Shown here: positions 12,201-24,200 of the stretch, piece after piece
Numbering within the stretch: position 1 is the first letter of the stretch
How the letters are laid out: the number at the start of each line of letters is the position of its first letter
Origin: Formicarius rufipectus
Lineage: Eukaryota; Chordata; Aves; Passeriformes; Formicariidae
Assembly (NCBI GenBank): GCA_013399695.1
Contig: VXAU01003998.1
Coordinates: 2,080,340 to 2,144,339, forward strand
DNA length: 64,000 nt
Reading direction: 5' to 3'
The notes under the pieces: generated by a model
What the model saw: only the letters and a program-made list of their open reading frames with translations
Told to the model about the DNA's origin: nothing
The model's database searches: none
Translations under genes and position numbers: made by a program

Positions 12201-15200
12201 AGAAATGAGGCTTTAGTTGCCACTGTCCTCAAAGTGTTTCACCCACAGCAGCCACCTCCAGGTATCACCGAACCAAATCCTTGAAGGCTGGGGAACCTGG
12301 CTTTTTCCTCCTGCATTACCTTCACTGTCATCCCACAGAGACAGGGTAAGTCCAGTGTCACTTGCCCCTGTAAGAATGCTAGGGGCTCTTAAAACCAGTG
12401 ACACCACAGCACTAACTTGTTATGGAGAGATCAGACTCTGTTCCAGTTTGTACTGATATCTGCAGAGAGAGATAAGCTCAGCCTTTTGCCATGGGCTCTC
12501 AATACACTGAAACACAGTTTTGTGGTTTTTTTTTTTGTTTTTTTTTTTTTTTTTTTTTTTTTTTGTTTTTGTTTTGGTGGGGTTTTGTTTGTTTGTTTTG
12601 TTTTTTGTTTTGGTTTTTTGTTTGTTTTTGTGGGGTTTTTTGTTTTTTTTTTTTTAATGGTACTTTATGTGAAGGGTCAGTAAATATCTAAGAGGTGATT
12701 AACCAGTCAACTTATCAATGCCTCTAGCTATCCTGAAGGATGTTTTCTGCTTTGTGACGACCACCCTCTCAACCTCCAGACAGAGCTTTCCAGATGCAGG
12801 ATTATGCAACAGAAAAAAGGATTTTAGTGTTTCTACTGCAAATAAAACAAATAAATGCCTATTAGACCATAAGCCTAGCCCAGATGAAGACCAAGTAGTT
12901 TCCCTTATAGTCATGAAAGCATGAAACGACTGTTTCATGCTACCTGGATCCCTGGTCCTGCTTGGTCTTTACAGTGCTGAAGCAGTTAACTTCCCATTTG
13001 CTGGAGCATGGGGTCCACAGCCAAAATGGAAGTGCCAAAAGCCAAGACTGCAGCAAGTGGTTAGGGGATCAGATGGTTTACATGCCGTGCTGAGGAAAAG
13101 CCCATGAACAAGGGCTTGTTCAGTAACCTCCCAAGCCAGCCCACAGGACAACTCATTGGATGCAGCTGCCAAAGTGCTGGGGAGGAGGGGTAGTGCTTGT
13201 GGGAAACTCCATCCTCCAGGAGCTCCCTCTTTGTGGGCTGGAGAGGCTAGTGCAGGAACAGCTGCCTGCACCCTGGGGAACTGCAGGGATGGCTGCTGAG
13301 ACAGTCTGGTATGGAAGCTGAGAGCAAGGACTGCCCCCCTTCTCCTGTTCCTGCAGCAGCCTGAAGGCAAATAAGCACCACACTTGGTACCCTGAAACTG
13401 CCCTGTTCCCCACATCCTCTTTTTCACACTTCCCCATTGCCCTCAAAGCCCATACACCAACCAGCTGCGTTATTTTTTCCATCCTGTAACATACAGATGC
13501 CCTGGGAAAACAGCCTTTAACAAACAGCTGCAACTCTGAGGCAGGGAAAAGCACACGGAGAGAAACAAGGAGACACCAAATCACTGCTTCCCTACTTCCC
13601 CGTTCACTCAGTACAAACCCCATGATGAAAGTTTTCCTTCTCTGACAGTGTTTATTGCTTCCCCCTGTCCTACAGTGCCGCAGTAAAGCCTGGCTGGCCT
13701 TTAAAAGTCTCCTGACAGATCCCAGGACCAGTGCCCTGTGCCAGACACCAAAAAGTGCTTTGCAGGAGTGGTGGGAGCAGGGAAATCAGCTCTGGAGGCC
13801 AAACTCAGAGTTCCCATTCTCGAAGCTGGAACATTGTGTGCATGTGTACATTGGATGCCAGATGAGAAAAAGGAGGGAGTATCACTTGTAGGAGGGAAGA
13901 AAAATAGGGGTTGAAAAAAAAAAAAAGGCAACAAGAAATCCCAGCCTTCAGCCTCCAGAGGTCTGGCTAAGAGAGGCAGCAACTGAAAGAAATGCTCTTC
14001 TGTTATTACTGCATGGAAATTACAGCTGCCAGAAAGAATCCAGGCCAATCTGTTGCTGAATATAACTTAAAAAAAGACAGCCAGCCTCAAGTCATGGGCT
14101 GTTCATGGGTGTCGAGAAGCCAGTTGGTGGTGGGACCCACAGTCTGTTCCCCACTGCCTTCTAAATAGCAAAGATTGAGGAGAAAGACAAAATAAAAAGG
14201 GTCAAAAGAGTAAAAGATGCCCAACAGGCAGGAGAGAAGGACTACCCCATGCTTCACATCCCCCAGGTCTGGGGAGAAAGTGTTAGCTAGGGAGATATCA
14301 GTTACTGGCCCACCAAAGGAAGGAGATGGGCTGGTTTCCGGAAAGAAGAGAGTTTAACTTCTTAAAGGTTCCATTTTCTCTCTTTAAAACTGAGATCTAT
14401 AAAGGAGAAGTGCTGTAAATACAGCTCTGGGTGTGAGGCAGGAAAGAAGAAACAGCAGGAGAGGAAAGCCCACTATTATTTACAGCAGAAGCACCTTCCA
14501 TAACCAGGCACAGCCAGGGAGAAGGCTCAGGCGTGCTGTTTCATGGGCAAGCAGGGAAACACAAAGGAAAACCCTTTCCAGAAACTAATTTTAGCTACAG
14601 GTGAGAACAGGACATCAGATCGGACGATATTCTCAGCCCCGCTGGCTTGAGCTCCAAGCCAGCCCCTCCCTGGCAGCCAGCCCCTCCTACAAGCTGCTCC
14701 CCCCCCTTGTCTGTGAGGGATCATTGGAGAATAGGGCAAAAATAGGAGTTTTCATCTTCCAGCAAGCCAGCATGCTGTCAAATTAACAAATATCGTGCTA
14801 AGCTTAACTGTAACACACAGAGGCTCCACCTGCCCTTCCTGGAGAACATGAGTCACGTACTCACCAAGCTTCACTTTCCACTGCCAGGCACCCCATCAGC
14901 TACTTTTACACCCCTTTGGATAGGAAACAAGTTTCCCAGAAGTCCCCCCTCTTCCCAAATGTGCTCTGAGGGGAGGACTGCAGTGGAGAACAACAACACT
15001 GGAGAAAACCCACCACACCGCAACACGTCTTCTCGCCTTTTAGCTGATGTGACTTTGGATTCCGTGCTTGGGCCACAGCCAACATTTATTGAAAGCTCCG
15101 GCTGGCATGGAAGGGAATGTTTTTGAGAGTATGAGGGCAGCAGGAGGTATTTTTATTCTGACCTCTTTCTTGCTCACCTAGAGCTTTCTGCCCTGCTTTT

Positions 15201-18200
15201 GGGTACACTGCAGCCCACCCTGAGGCATAACACTCACAGAGCAGTGCCAGCATTCCCAGACCTACTCACCAACGTAGAAGGTGTTGGGGGCCTGCTTTTC
15301 CCCCAGCTGCAGATAGAGGATATTCGTTGTCTGCGAGTCATGCCGGAGCCACAGGGCCACTCCCAGGATGATGCCTCCAGCCAGCTGGGGAGAAAGAGGG
15401 AAGCAAGGGTTACCCCACTGTTCCAGCCACATCAGACCCAGAATGGCAGTCTTCAGGTGGGAGCAGAAGGCTTCATCTTCCTCCAAATGTGCAAGAACAT
15501 CCTTCCCAACTATCATCTCACCCCTGCAACATGCTATGTGCCCCAGACCACATGAGCCACATGATCTTCCCTATTTTATGAGAAGACCCCTCATTCTGGG
15601 GATGTGCAAAGCCCTTTCCAGTTCCTGCAGGTGATTTTTTTCCCAAAAGCTATTTTATTATGCTACTAAAATGGAAGGCTCAGCCTTACCCAAGCAGCAG
15701 CAGGTGTGCCACTGAGGTTTTTATGAGAGCTTTTCAACAGAAGTTAGATCAATCCCAATTACTGCCTTTTCCCAATGGGCTGTAATCACCCCATTCCATT
15801 TCTCTATGGGGGAACCATCCTTTTTTTCCCCTCTGTCCTCAAATCTTGCATGCACACTACTTCCCATCCAGAGGCAGGCTTCCAGTCTGAACAGACCTAG
15901 TGTTCCTCTGGCTTTTCTTAATGTCCTAATACAGGGATGGAAGAGGAGCAAGGCCTCAGTTCAGACCAAGGCACAACCACATTGCTTTTGGAGGCCTCCA
16001 GGCTGAGATTGCTGCCTTGCCCACACTGCTGAACAGCAGAAGAGCAGCGCACATACACACACATGAACACCAACACATGTGACTGACCCCCAGGTCAAGG
16101 ATAAAGACATACTTCAAGCATACTTCACACACTCTGCACATGGAGCATCAGCTCACCACTGGAACTTTCATGTACAAACAGTATCAAGTTTTATGACCAA
16201 GCTCCTCACTGTTTTCTCTTTCAAGGAGGGGCTGGGAATGGCAGTGGAAGATAGGAGCAGACTGGGGGCACTACAGCAGGGACAGTGTCACCAAGAGGAA
16301 CTCAAATTAGAGCATTTCCAGCAGGACTTGCTGTGTTCTCTGATACCTCTCTTCAATTTAAAACCACAAGAAAGAGAGTTCAAAAAATAAGGACATGTTG
16401 AAAAAAACCAATCCCAAAGAATATCACTGCTATGAAAGGCTGGAATCACCTGTTCAAATGCCAGTTTAATTCTGAGTGTCCTAAATCCTTGGAAGCCATT
16501 CATCCTAAAAAAGTGAAGATAAATACCAAAGATTACAGAAGTAGAAACCTGTTTTTTCTAAAACTGTCTGGGTCAGGTCAGCTACAGGCATGATAGGCAC
16601 CACAAAGGTCACATTAAGTAAAAGTGCATTGTACAAGTGCAGCAGAGCCTCAGTGAACACAGGAGGACTGGGATCTGCAAGTCAGGCTGTTGAAGGGAGC
16701 CTGACTTTGCTCCTTGGGAGGTCAGGTGATGGTTTCCTCCTTGCTTGTTTCTGCAAATCCTAGCCATGAGATTTTTACAGGGGTGCCACTGAAGCAGGGG
16801 GTAAAACCACATCATCTGTGCCAAACTCACAGGGCAAGCTGACCTTGGGGCTGTTCCACTTACTGAAGACAGAAAATCCCCACAAACTCCTGGAGAGGGA
16901 GTGAAGATTTTTGCAAGCCTTTCCCCAGTTGGCCACCAAAGCAATCAGCTTTTAAAACTTCTCCCACAGCAGCTAATGCAACTTCTCTGCTGGCATGGTC
17001 ACTCATTCCTGCTGCACTTGGGACAGCCTGAGGTTTTCCAAACACTGGCTATAGAAAAAAGTCAAGAAAGCCAGTCTCTGCTCAAGTCCAGCTCCAAATA
17101 AGGCAGGTTGTGGCTTCACAGAAAGTTACCCAAATCCAGCCTGGCATGGTTTGTGCATTATCTGAGGGAGTAACAACGTTTGTGCTTATCCTCCCAGAAG
17201 AAAGAGTATGTCCCCAAATTAATCAGTGCCACTCTTCAAGTAAAGGTCTCTTGGTGGCTGCTAAGGAAGAACAGATCTTCTTGAGGAAGATCTGTGTTTC
17301 TATGCTGGCTGGGAGACAGAAACAAAAACGGCTACTGTGTTTTTTGTTTTGGTTTTCCCCCTGCAAGGACATATTGCTCTGCCCCGGCATGCTGCCTCCA
17401 ACCCAGCAGTACCCACCCCAGCACCCCCTGCCACCATGGTGAGGTTGGGGTGACACAAGCAGCTCCATTCCAATCAAAGTTGCCCTAAAATGCCCAACAG
17501 AACTGAAAGTAGGCTGCACGCTGTCCTCGAGGTGTTTTTTAATCATTTGAGAATGTCAGCCGAAGAGATGGAACCTATTCTAACACATCAAACCCACCCT
17601 AATAGTGAGGTCTGCCTAAGACAGTCAGCTGAACCAACTCCAGATGTTCCCAGTCTCATCCTGAATACACCCCAGGAACACCCCAAGCCCCTTCCGTACT
17701 GTCCGACTCCATTTGCTTTGTTAACAGAGCATGGACGACTTCTGAATGGGAGCTTTAATCCAATAGCAGCTGGATTTCTTAAGATAAAATGACATTCACT
17801 AATGAAAACAGGATTTAGGCTACAATGAATAACTTTTTCCATGAAAACCATACATCCTTCCACCACCAAGAAGTGCAGAACGTTATTAAGGCATCTTTCT
17901 TCACAAAGGAAAGAAAACAACAGGGAGAAAACCTTGTCAGCTCGCCACAGTAACCCTGCCTTCTACGGTACCTTTCTTGGGATAATCTCATTTTTAATAA
18001 AACAACTTTTTCCAGATATAAGCTTGGTATTTTCTTTCCCCTCCATCCTACAACTGCAACTGTTTGCCAACACGAGAGCCAGAAGAGCTCCAACCACTAA
18101 TGAGCGTCATGCTCATCTCTAGGCAGCACCTCCTCACCCATGTAATATACCTGTTTTTTCCCCACTGTAGGTATCTGTGATCTTATGCAGATTATCCCAC

Positions 18201-21200
18201 TGCTCATTGCGTGCCCATTTTCTCACACAGCCTGGGGCCATCACTTGTCACAATACACTCTGAGTGCCCAGCACAGCTCTCAATTCACATTTTTGGGAAC
18301 TGCTTCAACAAAAGCAATAATCTAAAAGTTGAAACTTCAGCAATGCCAGCAGCGCATTGGTCTTTGGTCTGCTTTCCACAGGCTGCCCTCCCCAGCCAGC
18401 CCTTTCCCTGGCAGCACCACAGTGGCACATCACTGGTGCTCCCCAGGGACAGGGCTGGCCCTGGAGCTCACGCCTGTCACAGCCGAAGTTTCCAGGTTCA
18501 TGGAAGGCTGCCGGCTCAGCAGAGGTGGCGCAGCAGGCTCCAGCATTTCCTCTTTACCGCTATTTTCCAGCTTCCAGAGATTTATTGCTTCTTCCACAGA
18601 CAGCTAGACTTTTCCAGCTGGATCCTGCCTGCCCAAGGCTTGCTTTTTCAGGAATGCCATTCCTGTTGGACACAGCGGGGAGAAGTCCTCGTCGAATGCC
18701 GCCTAGGGCAGGGACAAGGCAGCCCGCCTGCCCCTGAGAGGTGATGGGATGGTACCCCATGTGCTGAGGTACCACCATATGAGTACCATTATGATGGCAG
18801 GTCCTGGTTTGCTGCCCCATCGATAGTGCTTGTAGTGAAGCTCCTTCCTGGACTGAGCCTCACCAACTGACAGGCTGTTCATCCTAAAATTTTCCCAATC
18901 CAGCTGTAGGGGCAAGGGAACAAGCCCATTTTTCACAGCTTAATCACTCCTCCCCACCACAAGAGATTCTTATGAATTAGGCATGCAAGGAATGGCCCTG
19001 TTTCCCCTTTTCATGTGGTGCACCCCATTTCTGAGCTGCAACCACCTTTGCCTGTTGCTTCTCAGAACTCACATATGCCAGGATGTGCATCACCTCCCCA
19101 GTCCCTTCCTCTGCCTCCAGATCTTTTCCTCCTGCTCCCTTCCCTCCACCCTTCTCTGAAACAGGTTTCCTGGCAGGGAGGAGGAAAAGGAAGAAGTCCC
19201 AGTTATAGGGCAGCTTGCAGGTCATGCCAAAGCCAAGCAGACATTCTGTGGCCCAAGTCAGCAAAGGAGGGAAGGTGGCAGCAGTTTCACAATGCCATAT
19301 TTTTAGCAGTACCACTTCCCGTGGCTGCGGCTGGTCCTGCCTCCAGGCTGTGCTTCCCAACCTGCATTACCCCAAGAGCTGGGAAGAGGCTTTCACCCTC
19401 TTGCAAAAACGCTGCTGGCAGAGTCCACACCGGAATGCCTGTGAAATATCACAGTTACAAACAAGAAAGCTTAATGGATTTTAGCTGTTTTATGATTAAG
19501 GTAGAGGATTGGATATTTTTAACACATTTTCAGGCTGCACAGGTCTCCAGCTTCCCTTACATCACCTGGAAGCAGAGCCCTTCATGGGCACCGCACCCAG
19601 ACCCACTCAAGGAGCTCAGTGAGGATGCCCCACAGCTCCTCTCCAGCACAACCTGCAAAGCAGCCGAGATGGAGTAACTCTGAAACCCCCTTCCTTCAGT
19701 TGTGGGGAACCAGGCGGCAGACAGACAAACTGACTTGCCAAGTATGGTCAGGAACAAATTGCTAATTTGGGGTTCAATGCTTTGCTCCCGGGTCATTTGG
19801 GGTTCTCTAGGTGGACCAGCAGGTACCGTACTTTCCAGTACGTGCAGTGTAAATAATGAAACATCATTTTCTTGCAGTTCCCAGTGTGAGTGAGGAAAAG
19901 CGAGGAGATAAACACATTTAACTTGATGGAAATTACCTTTGGAAGGGCAGTACAAGCCCATGCAAGATTTGTGCTAGGACCTTACAGGTTCTGCACTACC
20001 AGCTTAAGGACTGAGGTGGGCAAGGGAGAAACCCATGGAATGTGCTCTGGTAGCACCAAGCCTGGCCACAGCCTGCACCTTGCCTCCTGGAAAGCAAAAG
20101 ATTAGTTTATTTTCTCTTGCAAATAGCTGTGCCTCACAGAAGTGCTGAAAGGTCTTGGGGTGAAGCAAGGGGCTGATGGCTGAATGGTGGCCCATGAACC
20201 TGGAAACTTCATCTGGATGCTGTGACAATCTCCATGTCATGAGGGTGAGTCTTCTCGCCAAAAAGTCATTTGAAATTTTAAGGCGAGAAGCACTAGATAT
20301 CACCCCTGGGCTGCTTTTTGGGATGCCCTGGAGTCTCTTGGGAGGGTGTAAACAGGGGAAGTGACTTAAATCGGACATGGAGTGGCAGTCTGACAGCAAA
20401 ACAATCTCGAAGCTTATCTGCCAAGCTCGGCACAGGCGTTCACAAGCAGCAGCAGCAGATAGGAACGCACAGTGAAACAGCAGTGAAACGCATGTCAGCC
20501 GCTTTCTGCTACCTTCCACAGCTCAATGGCCTCCAAAGGTCAGTCTGAAAGTCTGAAGGCAAGGCCTGTCCAGGAATTACAGACAGGCCATTTGTGAAGA
20601 GCCCCATGCTCCGCAGGCAGGAGGAGGAAGGCAGCCCACAGCCCATGCTCTGCTCCCAGCAGCACACCTTCCAGCAGCAGCTATTAATAGAGCTGCTGGC
20701 TGGAGTGAAATTCTCTGCTGGTGCCTATAGTTACCAGCCCCACAACACTGCAGAGCTTTTCAAAACAAGCTCCAGAGGAACACTCCCAGAGGTACAGCAT
20801 GCCAGAGGCCAAATAAAGCTTGATGAATGGGTGGAGAGTGGGGATCCAGCACCAAAATCCAGAAGCAGAGTCCCACAACAGAGAATACTGAGCGCACAGG
20901 CTGCCTTCCTGCCACAGCCTGATCCTTGCAGCAGACAGAAGTAGCACTTCACAGGGTTTAACTGCCCCCAGCAGAGAGGAAAACAATTCCAGCAAATACT
21001 GCTTTAAAATTAATTTGGCCCCATACATAAGCATTTAACTACAATGGTAATACAACTGCTTTCTCTTCTTAGCAGAATAGTGAAAGGTACTTGCACAGTG
21101 CAGGATCAAAGTGTTTCTCAAGGCATCCTACATTAATGCTCTTGCAGGAGATAAGCATTAAGGTGGTTGACAGAAGAATTAACTCAGGAAAACAGAGCAA

Positions 21201-24200
21201 TCTCCCCTCCAGCAACCAGCACTCCCTCGTATCTGCTGCAGCCCAGCCCATTAACTGGAACTGGGTACGGGCAGGGCACCCATCTCTTAAAAAAAACCCT
21301 TCTGTAAGCAGAGACTTCAGAACAGGTTTTGCATGTGATGGTTTACTTGACAGAGAGCTCAGAAACACATCCCTGAGACCTATCAACAGGGAAACTTGAG
21401 TCCAGTACTGAACCTGCTAAGGAAACCTCTCCCTTGCCCTTCAAACACAGGTACTAAATAGCTGCAGGGTCAAAAATACGTGGAGATATGCTTGCTTGTA
21501 CATTATCCCAGGATATCAAACTCAAAATTGGTGGAAGAAGATGCTGGGTCAGTATCAAATACTTGCTGCTCACAAGGCTCTCTGTGACTCCCAGAGAGAC
21601 CAATAAGCAAACCAGTCAGGTGCTATCACGACAGTATTGCAGCAGCACTTGGCACAATTCTGCAGCCAGAACAGGATGCAAACTACTTTGTTAGTCCACA
21701 GAGTTATTTCAAGCCCATGTTTCAGAGCTGCATGCTTCATTAACATCTTCTGTTCTTCATTTAAACCTGTGACCAAAGGTACACAGCTGCCCTCCTCATC
21801 ATACTGGGAAGGTTATGAGCTACTCAGTAGAACTGTCATCATGGGACCACCACCACAGAGAACTGCCACCTCCCTACACCATCAACTCTCATCACCAATG
21901 CCAGGTATCTTTGCGCATGCTTTGCAAACTCCAGGGTACAGATGACAGATTTTTTGATGCTGCACGAGAAAAAATTCAATTCTTCTACCCCTTCCCCTTT
22001 GATCACCACTGTCGAGACAAGACTTTCACTTCCACCTTCCCTCTGCTTTTGCCCTTCTGCCCCTTTGCACCCAGACTGTCCTACATCTCCTGAACATACA
22101 CAAGAGAAGAGAGTTACACAGTGCCTGGAAAAATGGCATTAGGAGCAAGCTCTTCCTTTTAATTAGACACCTCTCTCGTAGGGCAGCCAGCAGTGCTCTA
22201 GACCTGGAAGGCTGCCACGGACTGTATTAGCTAATAAGCTGAGCGATCCTTCTCCAAGGAAGTCAATTTCTCCTTGGTTATGTTTAATTACATTTTAAAA
22301 TAGCTCACTGGCTTCCTTTGGCCTCCCCAAGGACTCTTTGCAGCCGTGGTCAGTTCAGCCCCATGTGCTGAGCTCTGCTATCAGATTTGGATCATTCAGG
22401 AGAGCAGTCAAGGTCCAGCCATCTACTAAGAATGGGATGGAAAAGTAGGTTCATATGCCCACCCAGCCCCGCTCAGGGCTGTGCACTGCCCAGTACAGGT
22501 ACAGCTACTGCTTCCTCTCACAGGGCAGAGCAACCCCTTGCCACCAGCCACTCCAAGGTTTCAAGGAACAGTTTGCAGCAGAAAAGCTTTTCTCTCTCCA
22601 GGTCTGCATTCTGATAACCAGGTGAAGTCCCCAGATGCTGCCCATGGCCTTCTCCACCAGTTTGGTAGGCAGATGCCACTGTGAAATATGTGTGAAACCT
22701 TTTCTTTCCTGGGACAGGCACCTGTTTGTATATGTGGTCCATGCAGCAGCTGCTGCTCCCTTTAGAGCCGCTTGGGACCAAGCATGTAACCTCGGCATCT
22801 TCTCAAAAATGCAAGCAGAAAGGAAAAACAGTCCCAAAAAATCCAATAAAACTGAAACATCTCAGGCACAGAGGGCAAGGAGCTGGCAGCAGGGCCACCT
22901 TTTCCCTTTGCTTTCCAACACAGCAGCACTGTGAAATTCCCCCGGCATTGCCAGGGGATAGAAGAGGGAGGAAGTCCGAGGGGTGCCAGTTTATTTACAC
23001 ACCAGCAGGATAGCGGGGCTACTTATAAAAGTTATCCATGTATCTTTCTTATTAACACCGTTAAGGCTGAGAATTGCTTCCTTTCTTCCTCCTGGACGCT
23101 AGAGCAAGCTCCTGTGCAGCACAGCATGGTGCCTGCTCAACTTTGGGCTCTGCCTCTTGCTTGTTTTCCTCAATAGGGCCTGACATCAGCTGAGCACAAG
23201 GCAAAATGATAAGCCTGTCAGCCGCTGCATGCTAACTAGCTGGGAGGGTCACAGCGCTGCTCCATCTCACAACTTCCCTGGGGCCAGAGGCGGTGTTTCA
23301 ACACAACCACCCTGCAGCAAGGGTGCTCAGTACCATATTCTGCCTTCAAATGCCACCCCTGAAAAGGACCATCACACTTTGCTGGTAATCGAGGCATTCC
23401 TCCCCAGCTGGGGATGCAAGGCTGGCTGCTAACTGCCTCTGCTTCACAGTAAACCTAAAATTCCCTTCGACTAACTACTTTAATAAACAACACAGAAGGG
23501 CTTGAAAGCTCCAAGATCTGGTATTCACCACCCTTCAGCCAGCCAGCCTCACAGAAAGCATTGTTAATTCTAATGAAGTCCTGGCTACAATCTGCATAGG
23601 AGATGGTTCGAGGGGACTGGCCACTGGCAAGCCCAGCACTGGGAGGTGTTTTGGGGAGCCAGTGGGTCCCAGCTCATAGGCACCCCTCCTTGGGAGGAGC
23701 TGAAGCATCTTCTCCCAGCACTCCCAGAAAGCACGCTCCAAGGGGTAGGGCAAGGCACCAGAAGCCCTAACAGGGAAATTATAAAGATTGGCTATTCCTC
23801 TTGAAAGCAAAATGTCCATGTATAAAAGATCAGCCCTTCTGCAAAAGACTGAGGTGAGTGGGTGAGCTTTCCAAGGAGTGGTGGCTGTGCAGAGCCCCCG
23901 GCATCCTTCCTGCCACCCAGGTGACCCTTCCTCCCTCACATGCACAGCCAGCAGCTTCTTCGACAAGAATGGCAGGAAATCAGGACCAAAAGAGAGAAAA
24001 AGCCCTGGGAGAAGAACGATCACTCGGAAGGAAACAACACTTCAGAGATGACTACCCGCCTCCATCCTGCCATTTTAAGGGTGGAGGAAAAGGTTAAAAA
24101 AATAAAAAACAAAACAAAAAAAACAACCACGAGAACTGTCTTGCATTCAGGCAGCTGGCAACGCATCAGATATCAATTAACACCACTGTCATCTCATCAG

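Larger units (their letters stand above)
3201..15269 (-). other. CD81: CD81 intron 2 (non-coding)
   Basis: Phase-1 intron of about 12 kb. Recognised contents are an old CR1 fragment (about 5711-5930), an A-rich tract interrupted by an assembly gap (8411-8514) and a T/G-rich tract (12518-12655). Open frames of 194 codons (6003-6587, plus) and 189 codons (8650-9219, minus) show no recognisable domain. Nothing else was identified. Confidence 0.85.

Noticed and set aside
12417..12691. Phe/Val/Cys-rich open frames resembling membrane segments
   Set aside because: They are produced by the T/G low-complexity tract.
18211..18744. A 177-codon plus-strand frame and overlapping frames in CD81 intron 1
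   Set aside because: Several overlapping frames are open in the same GC-rich stretch, which indicates low stop-codon density, not a gene.
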